From NCBI GenBank assembly GCA_029567325.1, contig JAKQLF010000327.1, positions 1 through 49,349 on the forward strand: a stretch of DNA of 49,349 nucleotides, given 5' to 3'. Of this stretch, positions 35,739 through 42,827 are shown piece by piece; positions within the stretch are counted from its first letter, which is position 1, and each line of letters opens with the position of its first letter. The notes beneath the pieces were generated by a model, which searched no databases, had not been told where the DNA came from, and worked only from the letters and a program-made list of their open reading frames with translations. The DNA is from Bacteroidota bacterium. Its GTDB lineage: Bacteria > Bacteroidota > Bacteroidia > Chitinophagales > Saprospiraceae. The translations under genes and the position numbers were made by a program.

Positions 35739-35845
35739 GACTCGAACCCGTCTCTAAAATTTTGTAGGGATGCGTGCCCCTATAAAGTGTAGGGGACAGG
35801 GCGTGCTCCTACAAAGTGTAGTGAGCTGCATTCTAACCAGCTGAA
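35739..35845 (-). pseudogene. tRNA-Asp relic 1, broken up by palindromes
   Basis: Pieces of the tRNA-Asp sequence are kept in order on the minus strand: D-arm (TTCAGCTGGTTAGAATGC, 35845-35828), anticodon-stem start (CCCTGTC, about 35800) and T-arm (CGGGTTCGAGTC, 35750-35739). Between them lie CCTACA/TGTAGG-type palindromes. Cannot fold as a tRNA. Confidence 0.7.
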
Positions 35846-35861
35846 TAATTTTTGTTTTGCA

Positions 35862-36128
35862 TTAAATTTGTTTCAAAATATTTTGATTAGAATTAATGAG
35901 GGCAACCAAACTTTGAGTAGAGTATTTTTTTAATTTTTTCTCTTTGATTAAAGCTTCATTCTTTGTTTCAAAAGCAAGTATGCAAACTAATTTCCAAGGT
36001 GTTTTTCTTGAAGTATATAAACTTTCACCTTGATTATGGTACTCAAGTCTTTCATATGGATGAAGTGAAAAGCCTTTATAATAAGTATTATCAACCAAGC
36101 TCTGGATGATATAAACGTAATATTTCAT
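35862..36128 (-). CDS. GIY-YIG nuclease-domain protein
   Basis: An 88-residue single-domain protein of the GIY-YIG superfamily (UvrC-N/SLX1-like fold). The motif appears as YYVYIIQSLVDNTYYKGFS (Tyr-Val-Tyr … Tyr-Lys-Gly), followed by ERLEYHNQG with the His and the catalytic-region TPWKLVCILAFETKNEALIKEKKLKK, with the Glu. These stand-alone proteins are widespread in Bacteroidota with unknown role. The gene lies just downstream of tRNA-Asp and its terminator, and a truncated duplicate of the same unit lies at 35538-35850, which hints at a mobile or recombining unit. Confidence 0.88.
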   Translation of the reverse strand: MKYYVYIIQSLVDNTYYKGFSLHPYERLEYHNQGESLYTSRKTPWKLVCILAFETKNEALIKEKKLKKYSTQSLVALINSNQNILKQI

Positions 36129-36150
36129 ATTAATTGGTTTTCCTAAAACT

Positions 36151-36189
36151 AAAAAGTCTCTCCTTACATGTTGTAAGAAGAGACTTTTT
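36151..36189. terminator. Bidirectional hairpin terminator, copy 2 (after tRNA-Asp)
   Basis: Same sequence as 35648-35686. On the minus strand it follows the tRNA-Asp discriminator base by one nucleotide and ends in TTTTT, so it should end the tRNA transcript. Confidence 0.8.
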
Positions 36190-36190
36190 G

Positions 36191-36264
36191 CGGACTGGAC
36201 GGGACTCGAACCCGCGACCTCCGCCGTGACAGGGCGGCATTCTAACCAGCTGAACTACCAATCC
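36191..36264 (-). tRNA. tRNA-Asp (anticodon GTC)
   Basis: 74 bases fold as a full cloverleaf: acceptor GGATTGG/CCAGTCC with discriminator G, D-arm with GTTCAGCTGGTTA, anticodon arm CCGCC-CTGTCAC-GGCGG (anticodon GTC), T-arm CGGG-TTCGAGT-CCCG. CCA is not encoded. The adjacent terminator is only one base away. Confidence 0.95.
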
Positions 36265-36315
36265 AAAACAAGAATTAAAAATAAAATTTTCAACCCTTTT
36301 TCTTTATTTTCCATA

Positions 36316-36386
36316 GGACTCAAACCCGTCCCTACAATTTTGTAGGGATGACAGGGCGGCATTCTAACCAGCTGAACTACCAATCC
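36316..36386 (-). pseudogene. tRNA-Asp relic 2 with a palindrome in place of the anticodon 3' strand
   Basis: The first 38 bases (36386-36349) equal the intact tRNA-Asp, up to and including CCTGTCA. The rest of the anticodon arm and variable loop are replaced by the palindrome TCCCTACAA-TT-TTGTAGGGA (36348-36329), then a T-arm-like CGGGTTTGAGTCC. The anticodon stem cannot form, so it should be inactive. Confidence 0.75.
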
Positions 36387-36549
36387 AAAAATTATTATTT
36401 CAGCTTTGCTTTAAAAGCGATGCAAAAGTAATATAATTTTCAACTCACAAAAATTATAACAGAGATATTTTTAAAAAAAATTATATCTGCCCACAACCAT
36501 ATGGTATTATTCGTACCTTCGATTTTCAAAATTACCAAAATTCATTGAC

Positions 36550-37560
36550 ATGATATTTCTTGAGTTTGAAAAAGAACTCGAATCACTCTACGAACAACTT
36601 GAAAAAATCAAGGACGTAGGTGAGGGCGGTGTAATCGATGTATCTGATAAGATAAAGGAATTAGAAAAAAAGATAGCCAGTTCCAAAAAGGAAATCTACA
36701 GTAACCTGAATGGTTGGCAAAAAGTGCAATTATCCCGTCACCCTGAGCGGCCTTATACCCTTTATTATATTGAACAAATGTGTTCGCACTTTACAGAGCT
36801 GCATGGAGATCGGTATTTTGGGGATGATAAGGCCATCATTGGCGGCCTTGGGCGAATCAACGGCCAAACGATGGTCATCATTGGCCATCAAAAGGGAATC
36901 AATACAAAATTGAGACAATACCGTAATTTCGGGATGGCAAACCCCGAAGGTTATAGAAAAGCGCTCCGTTTGATGAAAATGGCAGAACGTTTTAATTTGC
37001 CAGTATTGAGTCTTATTGATACGCCAGGTGCTTTTCCAGGTTTAGAAGCAGAAGAAAGAGGACAAGCAGAAGCTATAGCCAGAAACCTTTTTGAAATGGC
37101 CCAATTGAAGGTGCCAATTTTGTGCTACATCATTGGCGAAGGTGCTTCAGGTGGAGCGCTGGGCATCGGCGTTGGGGATAAAGTGTTTATGCTCGAAAAC
37201 ACTTGGTACACTGTTATTTCTCCAGAAAATTGTTCTGCTATTCTTTGGCGAACATGGGATTATAAAAGAGAAGCAGCAGAATCTTTGAAACTTACGGCTG
37301 AAGATATGTTATCTTTTGGTTTGATTGACGACATAGTAAAAGAACCGCTAGGTGGTGCGCATGCTGACCCTGAAAAAATGGCAAAAATGCTCAAATCTCA
37401 CATCAAAAAGGAAATTGGTCCTTTGATGGAAATGGATGTAGAGGAAAGAATTCTGGCGCGAATCGGTAAATATGAGAATATGGGCCAATTTGAAATCATG
37501 CCAGAAGTTATTGAAGAATTAGAACCTGTTGTTGACAAAAAAAAGAAAAAGAAAGCATAA
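36550..37560 (+). CDS. accA: Acetyl-CoA carboxylase carboxyltransferase subunit alpha
   Basis: Transfers carboxyl from biotin to acetyl-CoA in the first step of fatty acid synthesis, as an alpha2beta2 complex with AccD. The 336-residue length is normal. Features: coiled-coil start ([18 protein letters not shown]), [42 protein letters not shown] and the oxyanion-hole region [19 protein letters not shown]. It ends in a Lys-rich tail. A GTG-started AI-2E transporter gene begins at the next base after its stop. Confidence 0.97.
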   Translation: MIFLEFEKELESLYEQLEKIKDVGEGGVIDVSDKIKELEKKIASSKKEIYSNLNGWQKVQLSRHPERPYTLYYIEQMCSHFTELHGDRYFGDDKAIIGGLGRINGQTMVIIGHQKGINTKLRQYRNFGMANPEGYRKALRLMKMAERFNLPVLSLIDTPGAFPGLEAEERGQAEAIARNLFEMAQLKVPILCYIIGEGASGGALGIGVGDKVFMLENTWYTVISPENCSAILWRTWDYKREAAESLKLTAEDMLSFGLIDDIVKEPLGGAHADPEKMAKMLKSHIKKEIGPLMEMDVEERILARIGKYENMGQFEIMPEVIEELEPVVDKKKKKKA

Positions 37561-38826
37561 GTGAAGTTTGACAAGAAATACTTACTGGCAATCATTCCAC
37601 TAGCAATTGTTTGTGGATTGTTGTATTATTTCAGAACCATTGTCTCTTATGTCATCATTGCCTGGGTTGTTTCCATGATTGGCGCGCCTTTGGTTGTTTT
37701 TTTGAGAAGGTATTTGGGCAAAACTCTAGCTGCGACCGCAACCCTCTTCTTATTTGGAATCATCTTTGGTTTGATTCTCTATATATTCATCCCTCCTCTA
37801 GTCAACCAAGCAAAATACCTTTCATCCATTGATTATCAGAAGGTTGTAAATTCTTTGGAAGAACCTTTAAAAGACTGGGAAAACTGGCTTGCAAATAAAG
37901 GATTGCTCAGTAAAAGGCAGGATATGGAGCAACTTGTTTCAAATCCAATAAAGGATAGCGATTATATTTTTAATGAAAATGTTGTCCTTGATTCCCTTGT
38001 TAGAACAATGGACAGTTCAGTGGTAACTCATGTATCCATTAATTTGAAAATAGATGCCTCAGATCTGAATTATCAAAGAGAAAATATAAATCAATCAACA
38101 GCTCAAGAGGATTTTTTTGGAAAACTTAGACAAAACCTGATGTATTACATCAACCCATCAAGGATACAAAGTATTTTCTCTTCGACAGTAAGTGCTTTTG
38201 GAAATATGGTTGTTGGCATTATGTCAGTTATGTTTATAGCTTTCTTTTTTCTAAAGGAACAAGGTTTGTTTTACGAAATGATAAAAACCGCTGTCCCTGT
38301 CGAATATGAAGAAAGGACCACCCACGCTATAGATGAGTCAAGTAAGTTATTAATCAGATATTTCATTGGTATATTCATTCAAATCACGATCGTAACCATA
38401 GTCTCGACGATATTATTATCAGCATTGGGCATCCAAAATGCATTACTGATTGCCTTTTTCGCGGCGATCATGAATGTGATTCCTTACATGGGGCCTATCA
38501 TTGGGGCTTCCTTTGGAGCGATCATTACCATATCATCCAATTTGAATGTTTCCTTTTACAATGAATTATTTCCTCAGTTGATCAAAGTTTTTATTGTTTT
38601 TGGTATTGTACAATTGATCGACAACTTCATTTTACAACCCAACATTTTTTCTAAAAGTGTCAAAGCACACCCGCTTGAAATATTTTTGATTGTCCTCATA
38701 GGTGCTAAGTTGGGAGGTATTTTAGGAATGGTATTGGCTATTCCTTTGTATACCGTAATGAGGGTAATTGGCAAAGTTTTTTTAAGCGAATTTAAAGTCA
38801 TCCAGCGACTGACCAAAAACATTTGA
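37561..38826 (+). CDS. AI-2E family (PerM-like) transporter
   Basis: A 421-residue inner-membrane protein with about eight hydrophobic helices. The N-terminal pair (YLLAIIPLAIVCGLLYYF, AATATLFLFGIIFGLILYIF) is followed by a soluble loop and the conserved C-terminal region IMNVIPYMGPIIGASFGA and LQPNIFSKSVKAHPLEIFLIV, typical of the family. Substrate is uncertain despite the name; some members export small molecules or act as Na+/H+ antiporters. It starts at GTG 37561, right after accA, so it is likely co-transcribed. Confidence 0.9.
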   Translation: MKFDKKYLLAIIPLAIVCGLLYYFRTIVSYVIIAWVVSMIGAPLVVFLRRYLGKTLAATATLFLFGIIFGLILYIFIPPLVNQAKYLSSIDYQKVVNSLEEPLKDWENWLANKGLLSKRQDMEQLVSNPIKDSDYIFNENVVLDSLVRTMDSSVVTHVSINLKIDASDLNYQRENINQSTAQEDFFGKLRQNLMYYINPSRIQSIFSSTVSAFGNMVVGIMSVMFIAFFFLKEQGLFYEMIKTAVPVEYEERTTHAIDESSKLLIRYFIGIFIQITIVTIVSTILLSALGIQNALLIAFFAAIMNVIPYMGPIIGASFGAIITISSNLNVSFYNELFPQLIKVFIVFGIVQLIDNFILQPNIFSKSVKAHPLEIFLIVLIGAKLGGILGMVLAIPLYTVMRVIGKVFLSEFKVIQRLTKNI

Positions 38827-38898
38827 CACAGCGAACTGGTTATAATTACCATGTACAAGATTATTCCTATTCCATTAGTTGATCGCAAAATCTAAAGT

Positions 38899-39924
38899 AT
38901 GCCCTTACTGGAGTTTACAAATAAAGGAATTTATTGCGATCAGGCTCAGGTTTATATTGATCCTTGGCATCCTGTAAAAAAAGCCTTGATCACCCATGGC
39001 CACTCAGATCATGCTACCTCAGGTCACCGCCAATACATTGCAAGTGCTCTCTCAGTTCCGATCATAAAGTATAGATTGGGAAGTCATATCCAAATCCAAG
39101 GTTATCCATATGGAGAAACTTTTTCAATCAATGGAGTAAAATTTTCTTTCCATCCCGCAGGTCACATCGTGGGTTCTGCCCAAATAAGAGTAGAATATAA
39201 AGGTGAAATATGGGTGGCAAGTGGTGACTATAAAAGGTCAGAAGATGGATTGAGCACACCATTTGAAGTAGTTAAATGTCACACTTTTATTACTGAATCC
39301 ACTTTCGGCTTACCAGCGTTTACTTGGAAAAGTCAATTTGAAATTATCAATGAAATAAATGCTTGGTGGCAAAAGAATAAAGAGGAGGGTAAAATCAGCA
39401 TTATTGGTGCTTATGCCTTGGGAAAAGCGCAAAGAATCATCAATAATGTAGACGGCAGTATTGGGAAAATATTCACCCATGGTGCAATAGAAAATACCAA
39501 TGAGGTCTTGAGGAGACAGGGAGTGGCCATCGCTCCAACTATAAAAGTGGATCAATACCAAGCAAAAGATGCGTATAATGGAGGACTTGTAATAGCAACA
39601 CCCTCGGCTATCAACTCTTCTTGGTCTAGAAAATTCAAATCTCAAAGCTCTGCAAATGCATCTGGTTGGATGAGCTTAAGAGGTGCACGGCGTAGAAGGT
39701 CTGTAGATAGAGGTTTCATCATGTCCGACCATGCCGATTGGCAGGAACTATTGGACACAATTAAAGAGACGGGAGCTTCTACCGTTTATGTTACCCATGG
39801 CTACACAGATATTTTCTCTAAATACCTCAGGGAAATTGGTTACGATGCCCACGCAGTAAAAACAGAGTACAATGGTGACGAGGAAGTCCTCAGTGAAGAT
39901 ATGCTTGCAGAAACCGTTGAATGA
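38899..39924 (+). CDS. Ligase-associated MBL-fold DNA exonuclease
   Basis: A 341-residue metallo-beta-lactamase/beta-CASP nuclease of the TIGR04122 type, normally linked to an ATP-dependent DNA ligase and an Lhr-type helicase. Motifs: ALITHGHSDHATSGH (HxHxDH), FHPAGHIVGSAQ, WVASGDYKRSEDG, and the beta-CASP part with IIGAYALGKAQRI and late HGYTD/ SDHADW. Neither ligase nor helicase is in the window, so the usual partners are missing here. A role in DNA end processing comes from the family. Confidence 0.88.
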   Translation: MPLLEFTNKGIYCDQAQVYIDPWHPVKKALITHGHSDHATSGHRQYIASALSVPIIKYRLGSHIQIQGYPYGETFSINGVKFSFHPAGHIVGSAQIRVEYKGEIWVASGDYKRSEDGLSTPFEVVKCHTFITESTFGLPAFTWKSQFEIINEINAWWQKNKEEGKISIIGAYALGKAQRIINNVDGSIGKIFTHGAIENTNEVLRRQGVAIAPTIKVDQYQAKDAYNGGLVIATPSAINSSWSRKFKSQSSANASGWMSLRGARRRRSVDRGFIMSDHADWQELLDTIKETGASTVYVTHGYTDIFSKYLREIGYDAHAVKTEYNGDEEVLSEDMLAETVE

Positions 39925-39951
39925 TTATATATCTCTCAAATAAGATCTAAG

Positions 39952-41280
39952 CTAAAAAGTCCATTCAAGGCCGATTCCTGCAAAATGATTGACTTTTCCG
40001 ATTTTATGATCGATGATAAAACCAGTATTAATTGGTTGGCCTGTCAGCATATAAGAAGCCTTCACATTCAAAGCATGATTTACAAAATAATGCAAATCTA
40101 AAGTTTGAAAGTAATGACTTTTTAGTTCTAAATTGGACTTTTGAGGAGTAGGAGTGTTATTGCCTGAGGTTAGTGAATTTGGAGCCTCATTTGCACGAGA
40201 TTTTTCTAAATGTCTTCTGATACCACCAGTAGTTTCAAGCAAAAATTTGTTATTAAATGCATATCCTACTCCAAGGTGAGCATTAACAATATATTTACTC
40301 GCAACTCTACCTGATTTTGAAGAAGAAAAATTATTGGTGTTTTGGTAGACATTGGTAGCTTCTTTATCCATTAACGGAGAATTTGGGTCATTAAATTCAT
40401 TCACAGATTCATAAGCAAGGTCCAAATTTGTCAAGCCAAGAGATCCTCCTGCTTTTATAGAAAATTGACCGTTTAAAATTTTTCTATATCCAAGACCAAT
40501 TGATGTCTCAAATTGACCAATATTATTTAGAGAGGCAAGTGCTTGAACTCCACCAACAAAGCCTCCATGTATTTCTATTCCCTGAAGAGGTTTAATCAAT
40601 GGAAAAATTGTGGGTATATTATTAGCTAAACTAATTTCCCGACTATTCAAAAGGGCAACAATCTGGGCATTTTGTGTTATAATTTCATTCTGGTTGGACC
40701 CAATTTTGGTTGATTGGGATTGAATTTTTTCAATACCCTCGACTGAAGAAGTAATTGTAGTACTGTTTTCTAATTTATCCGTATTTAAAGATGGTTGAAC
40801 TAAGGTAGTTGCAGCAGATGAAATTGTAGTTTTTGCTAAGAAATCTGAAGTCATCGTGCCCTCATTGTTAGGAGGGATGTTTGAATAATTTTCATTTGAA
40901 GCAAGAGCAATTGCCTTTGTTTTTCTTGCACTAATCTTTGCAGATGTTTGGGGTTGAGCCACATCGGAACTTTCAATAGCAATCTCTGCAGTTGCGATAA
41001 GTTCCGGATTTTCAGCATCATTATCTTCATTCAGACTATTTGAAGCAGGAGTATTTGTTTGTGGCTGATCCAATTTTACTACAACCAATTGATCACTGTG
41101 GGGTAGAGAAGTATCATTATTAAATAATAAAAAACTACCGACTATTATTGTTGCAGCAATACCACTAGCCCACCACCAAATGGCCATTCTTCTTTTTTTG
41201 GAGGTGGGAAGTTCCTTTTCAAGCAAAGTGAACATTTCATTCCATCCTCTATCTTCTAATTTTTTTAGATCATCTTTCAT
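39952..41280 (-). CDS. Anti-sigma-like protein with inner-membrane helix, long linker and outer-membrane beta-barrel
   Basis: A 442-residue protein with an unusual three-part plan. Residues 1-31 are a short charged cytoplasmic segment (WNEMFTLLEKELP, as in anti-sigma domains of this phylum). Residues about 32-54 form one membrane helix (MAIWWWASGIAATIIVGSFL). Residues about 55-235 are a Ser/Thr/Asn/Gln-rich, low-complexity linker. From about 240 to the end the pattern is an outer-membrane beta-barrel (GGFVGGVQALASL … YRKILNGQFSIKAGG … HFAGIGLEWTF) with the C-terminal Phe of BAM substrates. Its start codon overlaps the stop of the ECF sigma gene (ATGA). The likely role is to hold that sigma factor and sense an envelope signal. 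Confidence 0.75.
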   Translation of the reverse strand: MKDDLKKLEDRGWNEMFTLLEKELPTSKKRRMAIWWWASGIAATIIVGSFLLFNNDTSLPHSDQLVVVKLDQPQTNTPASNSLNEDNDAENPELIATAEIAIESSDVAQPQTSAKISARKTKAIALASNENYSNIPPNNEGTMTSDFLAKTTISSAATTLVQPSLNTDKLENSTTITSSVEGIEKIQSQSTKIGSNQNEIITQNAQIVALLNSREISLANNIPTIFPLIKPLQGIEIHGGFVGGVQALASLNNIGQFETSIGLGYRKILNGQFSIKAGGSLGLTNLDLAYESVNEFNDPNSPLMDKEATNVYQNTNNFSSSKSGRVASKYIVNAHLGVGYAFNNKFLLETTGGIRRHLEKSRANEAPNSLTSGNNTPTPQKSNLELKSHYFQTLDLHYFVNHALNVKASYMLTGQPINTGFIIDHKIGKVNHFAGIGLEWTF

Positions 41281-41879
41281 TTTCCCAAATTATTTTTGGT
41301 CAGTTGTTCTTTTAATTTTTGTCTGGCAGAAAAAACATGCCATTTGGAGGTGCCTTCGCTGATACCCAATTCATCACAAATTTCCTGGTGTGAATAACCT
41401 TCCAAGTGAAATTTAATAAATACTTTTTTAGTAGTTTCGGGTAAATGATTGAGATAAGCTATCAAATCTTCAAAGTATAACTTATTGAGCGCATCTCCAT
41501 CATCAGCACCAATATCTTGGATTTCCAAAAATGCAAGACCTCTGTTTTTCTTTCTAAAGTAATCTGAAAGTGTGCTAAAAACCACCCTTCGCAACCAACC
41601 TTCAAAAGAACCAGCAAACTGGAATTGGTCTATTTTTTTGAATGCTTTCAGAAAGCCATCGTTGATGATGGAAACCAACTCATCCTCGTCATTGGTGTAC
41701 TTGGTGCACATACGGTGCATGGACGCAAAAAACTTACGATATATAAACTCCTGTCCCTTCCTGTCATTGACATGACAGCAACGAATCATTGCCTCCAACT
41801 CAATGTCTATAGATGAAGTTTGCTTTTCGATGATTTTTGTATCTATATCCTGCAGCTTATGTGCTCTATCAGGTACCAA
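41277..41879 (-). CDS. ECF-type RNA polymerase sigma factor
   Basis: A 200-residue sigma-70 factor with regions 2 and 4 only. Region 2 shows EFIYRKFFASMHRMCTKY and the FLKAFKKIDQFQFAGSFEGWLRRVVFS core; region 4 shows LPETTKKVFIKFHLEGYSHQEICDELGISEGTSKWHV. The listed end is the TTG 41879 start, but a -7 box TAAATTTG at 41884-41877 overlaps it, so translation probably begins further in, possibly at ATG 41789 (MIRCC) or a nearby codon. It overlaps by four bases with the trans-envelope protein gene, the likely anti-sigma partner. Confidence 0.92.
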   Translation of the reverse strand: MVPDRAHKLQDIDTKIIEKQTSSIDIELEAMIRCCHVNDRKGQEFIYRKFFASMHRMCTKYTNDEDELVSIINDGFLKAFKKIDQFQFAGSFEGWLRRVVFSTLSDYFRKKNRGLAFLEIQDIGADDGDALNKLYFEDLIAYLNHLPETTKKVFIKFHLEGYSHQEICDELGISEGTSKWHVFSARQKLKEQLTKNNLGK

Positions 41880-41884
41880 ATTTA
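41877..41884 (-). promoter_or_regulatory. -7 box TAAATTTG for the ECF sigma operon
   Basis: Minus-strand exact match to TAnnTTTG. It overlaps the nominal start TTG, implying a start farther downstream. No -33 box seen, as might be expected of an ECF-dependent promoter. Confidence 0.35.
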
Positions 41885-42080
41885 CGCGTTTAATGATTCA
41901 GACGTTGTTTGATGACGTAGAAGTTGGTAAAATCAGAAAAAAATAAATAATTTTATAAAAGATTGCCTCACCATAATGTTGGTTTTGAGAATGAGTCCTA
42001 CATTTTGGACACTCAAAGGGACTATAAAGAAGTGTAAAATACTATTGGGATTGACAATTGCAGGGGGACAAAAACAATAA
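41885..42080. other. Gap upstream of the ECF sigma gene
   Basis: No gene seen; the sigma-gene promoter region lies at its start (41877-41884). Confidence 0.4.
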
Positions 42081-42102
42081 GGAGTATAGTAAATTATACT
42101 CC
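42081..42102 (-). terminator. Hairpin terminator overlapping the end of a 37-residue gene
   Basis: Perfect stem GGAGTATA/TATACTCC with a 6-base loop. On the minus strand the tail is TTATTGTTTTTG. The TAA stop of the microprotein lies in the 5' arm. Confidence 0.65.
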
Positions 42103-42207
42103 TAACCAGTTTTCATATTCCTTACCTTGAGGAATTTGTCTAAACTTTTTTGTTTTTGTAAACAAGTTTCTAAAGAAACTGGCTACTTTTTTTGTGATAG
42201 TGTTCAT
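42094..42207 (-). CDS. Candidate microprotein (37 residues)
   Basis: ATG 42207 opens MNTITKKVASFFRNLFTKTKK and ends KEYENWLGV. The N-terminal half would form a basic amphipathic helix (Phe and Leu on one face, Lys and Arg on the other), as in membrane-binding peptides. Its stop codon sits in a terminator hairpin (42081-42102), suggesting a real short transcript. No family recognised; could also be an RNA gene. Confidence 0.4.
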   Translation of the reverse strand: MNTITKKVASFFRNLFTKTKKFRQIPQGKEYENWLGV

Positions 42208-42344
42208 GAACGGGGGGTTTAATAAAATGACTTAATAATTATAATACGTTTCAGATTACAAAAAGTTGCCTGTGGCAAACCATTATAATTATAAAAAGAC
42301 AAAAACCGTACCCAATTTCAGAATATATTCAATATTCGCGATGT

Positions 42345-42521
42345 TTACATACCTTTTATTCTGTAGCTTGTTTCTTCGTCATCGATTTCTTCCCAGAACT
42401 TTGGCGATTTTATAGATACCTTCGATTTTTTATCGGGGCCCATTTTTTTCTTAGGCTTAAGGCTATCAAAGTCCGAATTGCTTTTAGGAACAATTTTCTT
42501 CTTTGATTTGTCAGATTTCAT
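42345..42521 (-). CDS. Small Lys-rich protein (58 residues)
   Basis: ATG 42521 opens MKSDKSKKKIVPKSNSDFDS and continues LKPKKKMGPD … SPKFWEEIDDEETSYRIKGM. Very basic N-terminal two thirds and an acidic end. Strict codon structure without stop in 58 codons and a distinct charge pattern suggest a real gene, possibly an RNA- or ribosome-associated protein; I do not recognise the family. No neighbour within 90 bases. Confidence 0.5.
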   Translation of the reverse strand: MKSDKSKKKIVPKSNSDFDSLKPKKKMGPDKKSKVSIKSPKFWEEIDDEETSYRIKGM

Positions 42522-42611
42522 GTCTCACAAAATTTTAAAAGTAAATAAGATAAATATAAGATTAAATATATACGTAAATGTGCACATTTTCATAATCTAT
42601 AAATAAATATT

Positions 42612-42824
42612 TTAGCTGAATTTTACCCAAAGCTTGTATAAGCCATTGATGATCAAACTCAAGATGATCATAGTTGTAAATGGGAAGTAGAATGAAAAAT
42701 GCTCTTTTTTGTACGAAATGTCTCCAGGTAGTTTACCAACCCAATTGAAAATATTACCAAAGAAGTAATTTAATACTCCTAAAAGCATAAAAATAAATCC
42801 AACCGTGAACAATAGTTTATACAT
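42612..42824 (-). CDS. DUF2905 membrane protein
   Basis: A 70-residue protein with two membrane helices. LLFTVGFIFMLLGVLNYFFG precedes the conserved loop NWVGKLPGDISYKKEHFSFYFP, and TTMIILSLIINGLYKLW follows. The loop with Gly-Lys-Leu-Pro-Gly-Asp-Ile is the DUF2905 signature. It begins 3 bases after the stop of the nucleotidyltransferase gene, same strand, so joint transcription is likely. Function unknown. Confidence 0.9.
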   Translation of the reverse strand: MYKLLFTVGFIFMLLGVLNYFFGNIFNWVGKLPGDISYKKEHFSFYFPFTTMIILSLIINGLYKLWVKFS

Positions 42825-42827
42825 GGA

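Noticed and set aside
35739-35845. Second functional tRNA-Asp
   Set aside because: Acceptor, anticodon and variable regions are interrupted by palindromes and cannot fold.
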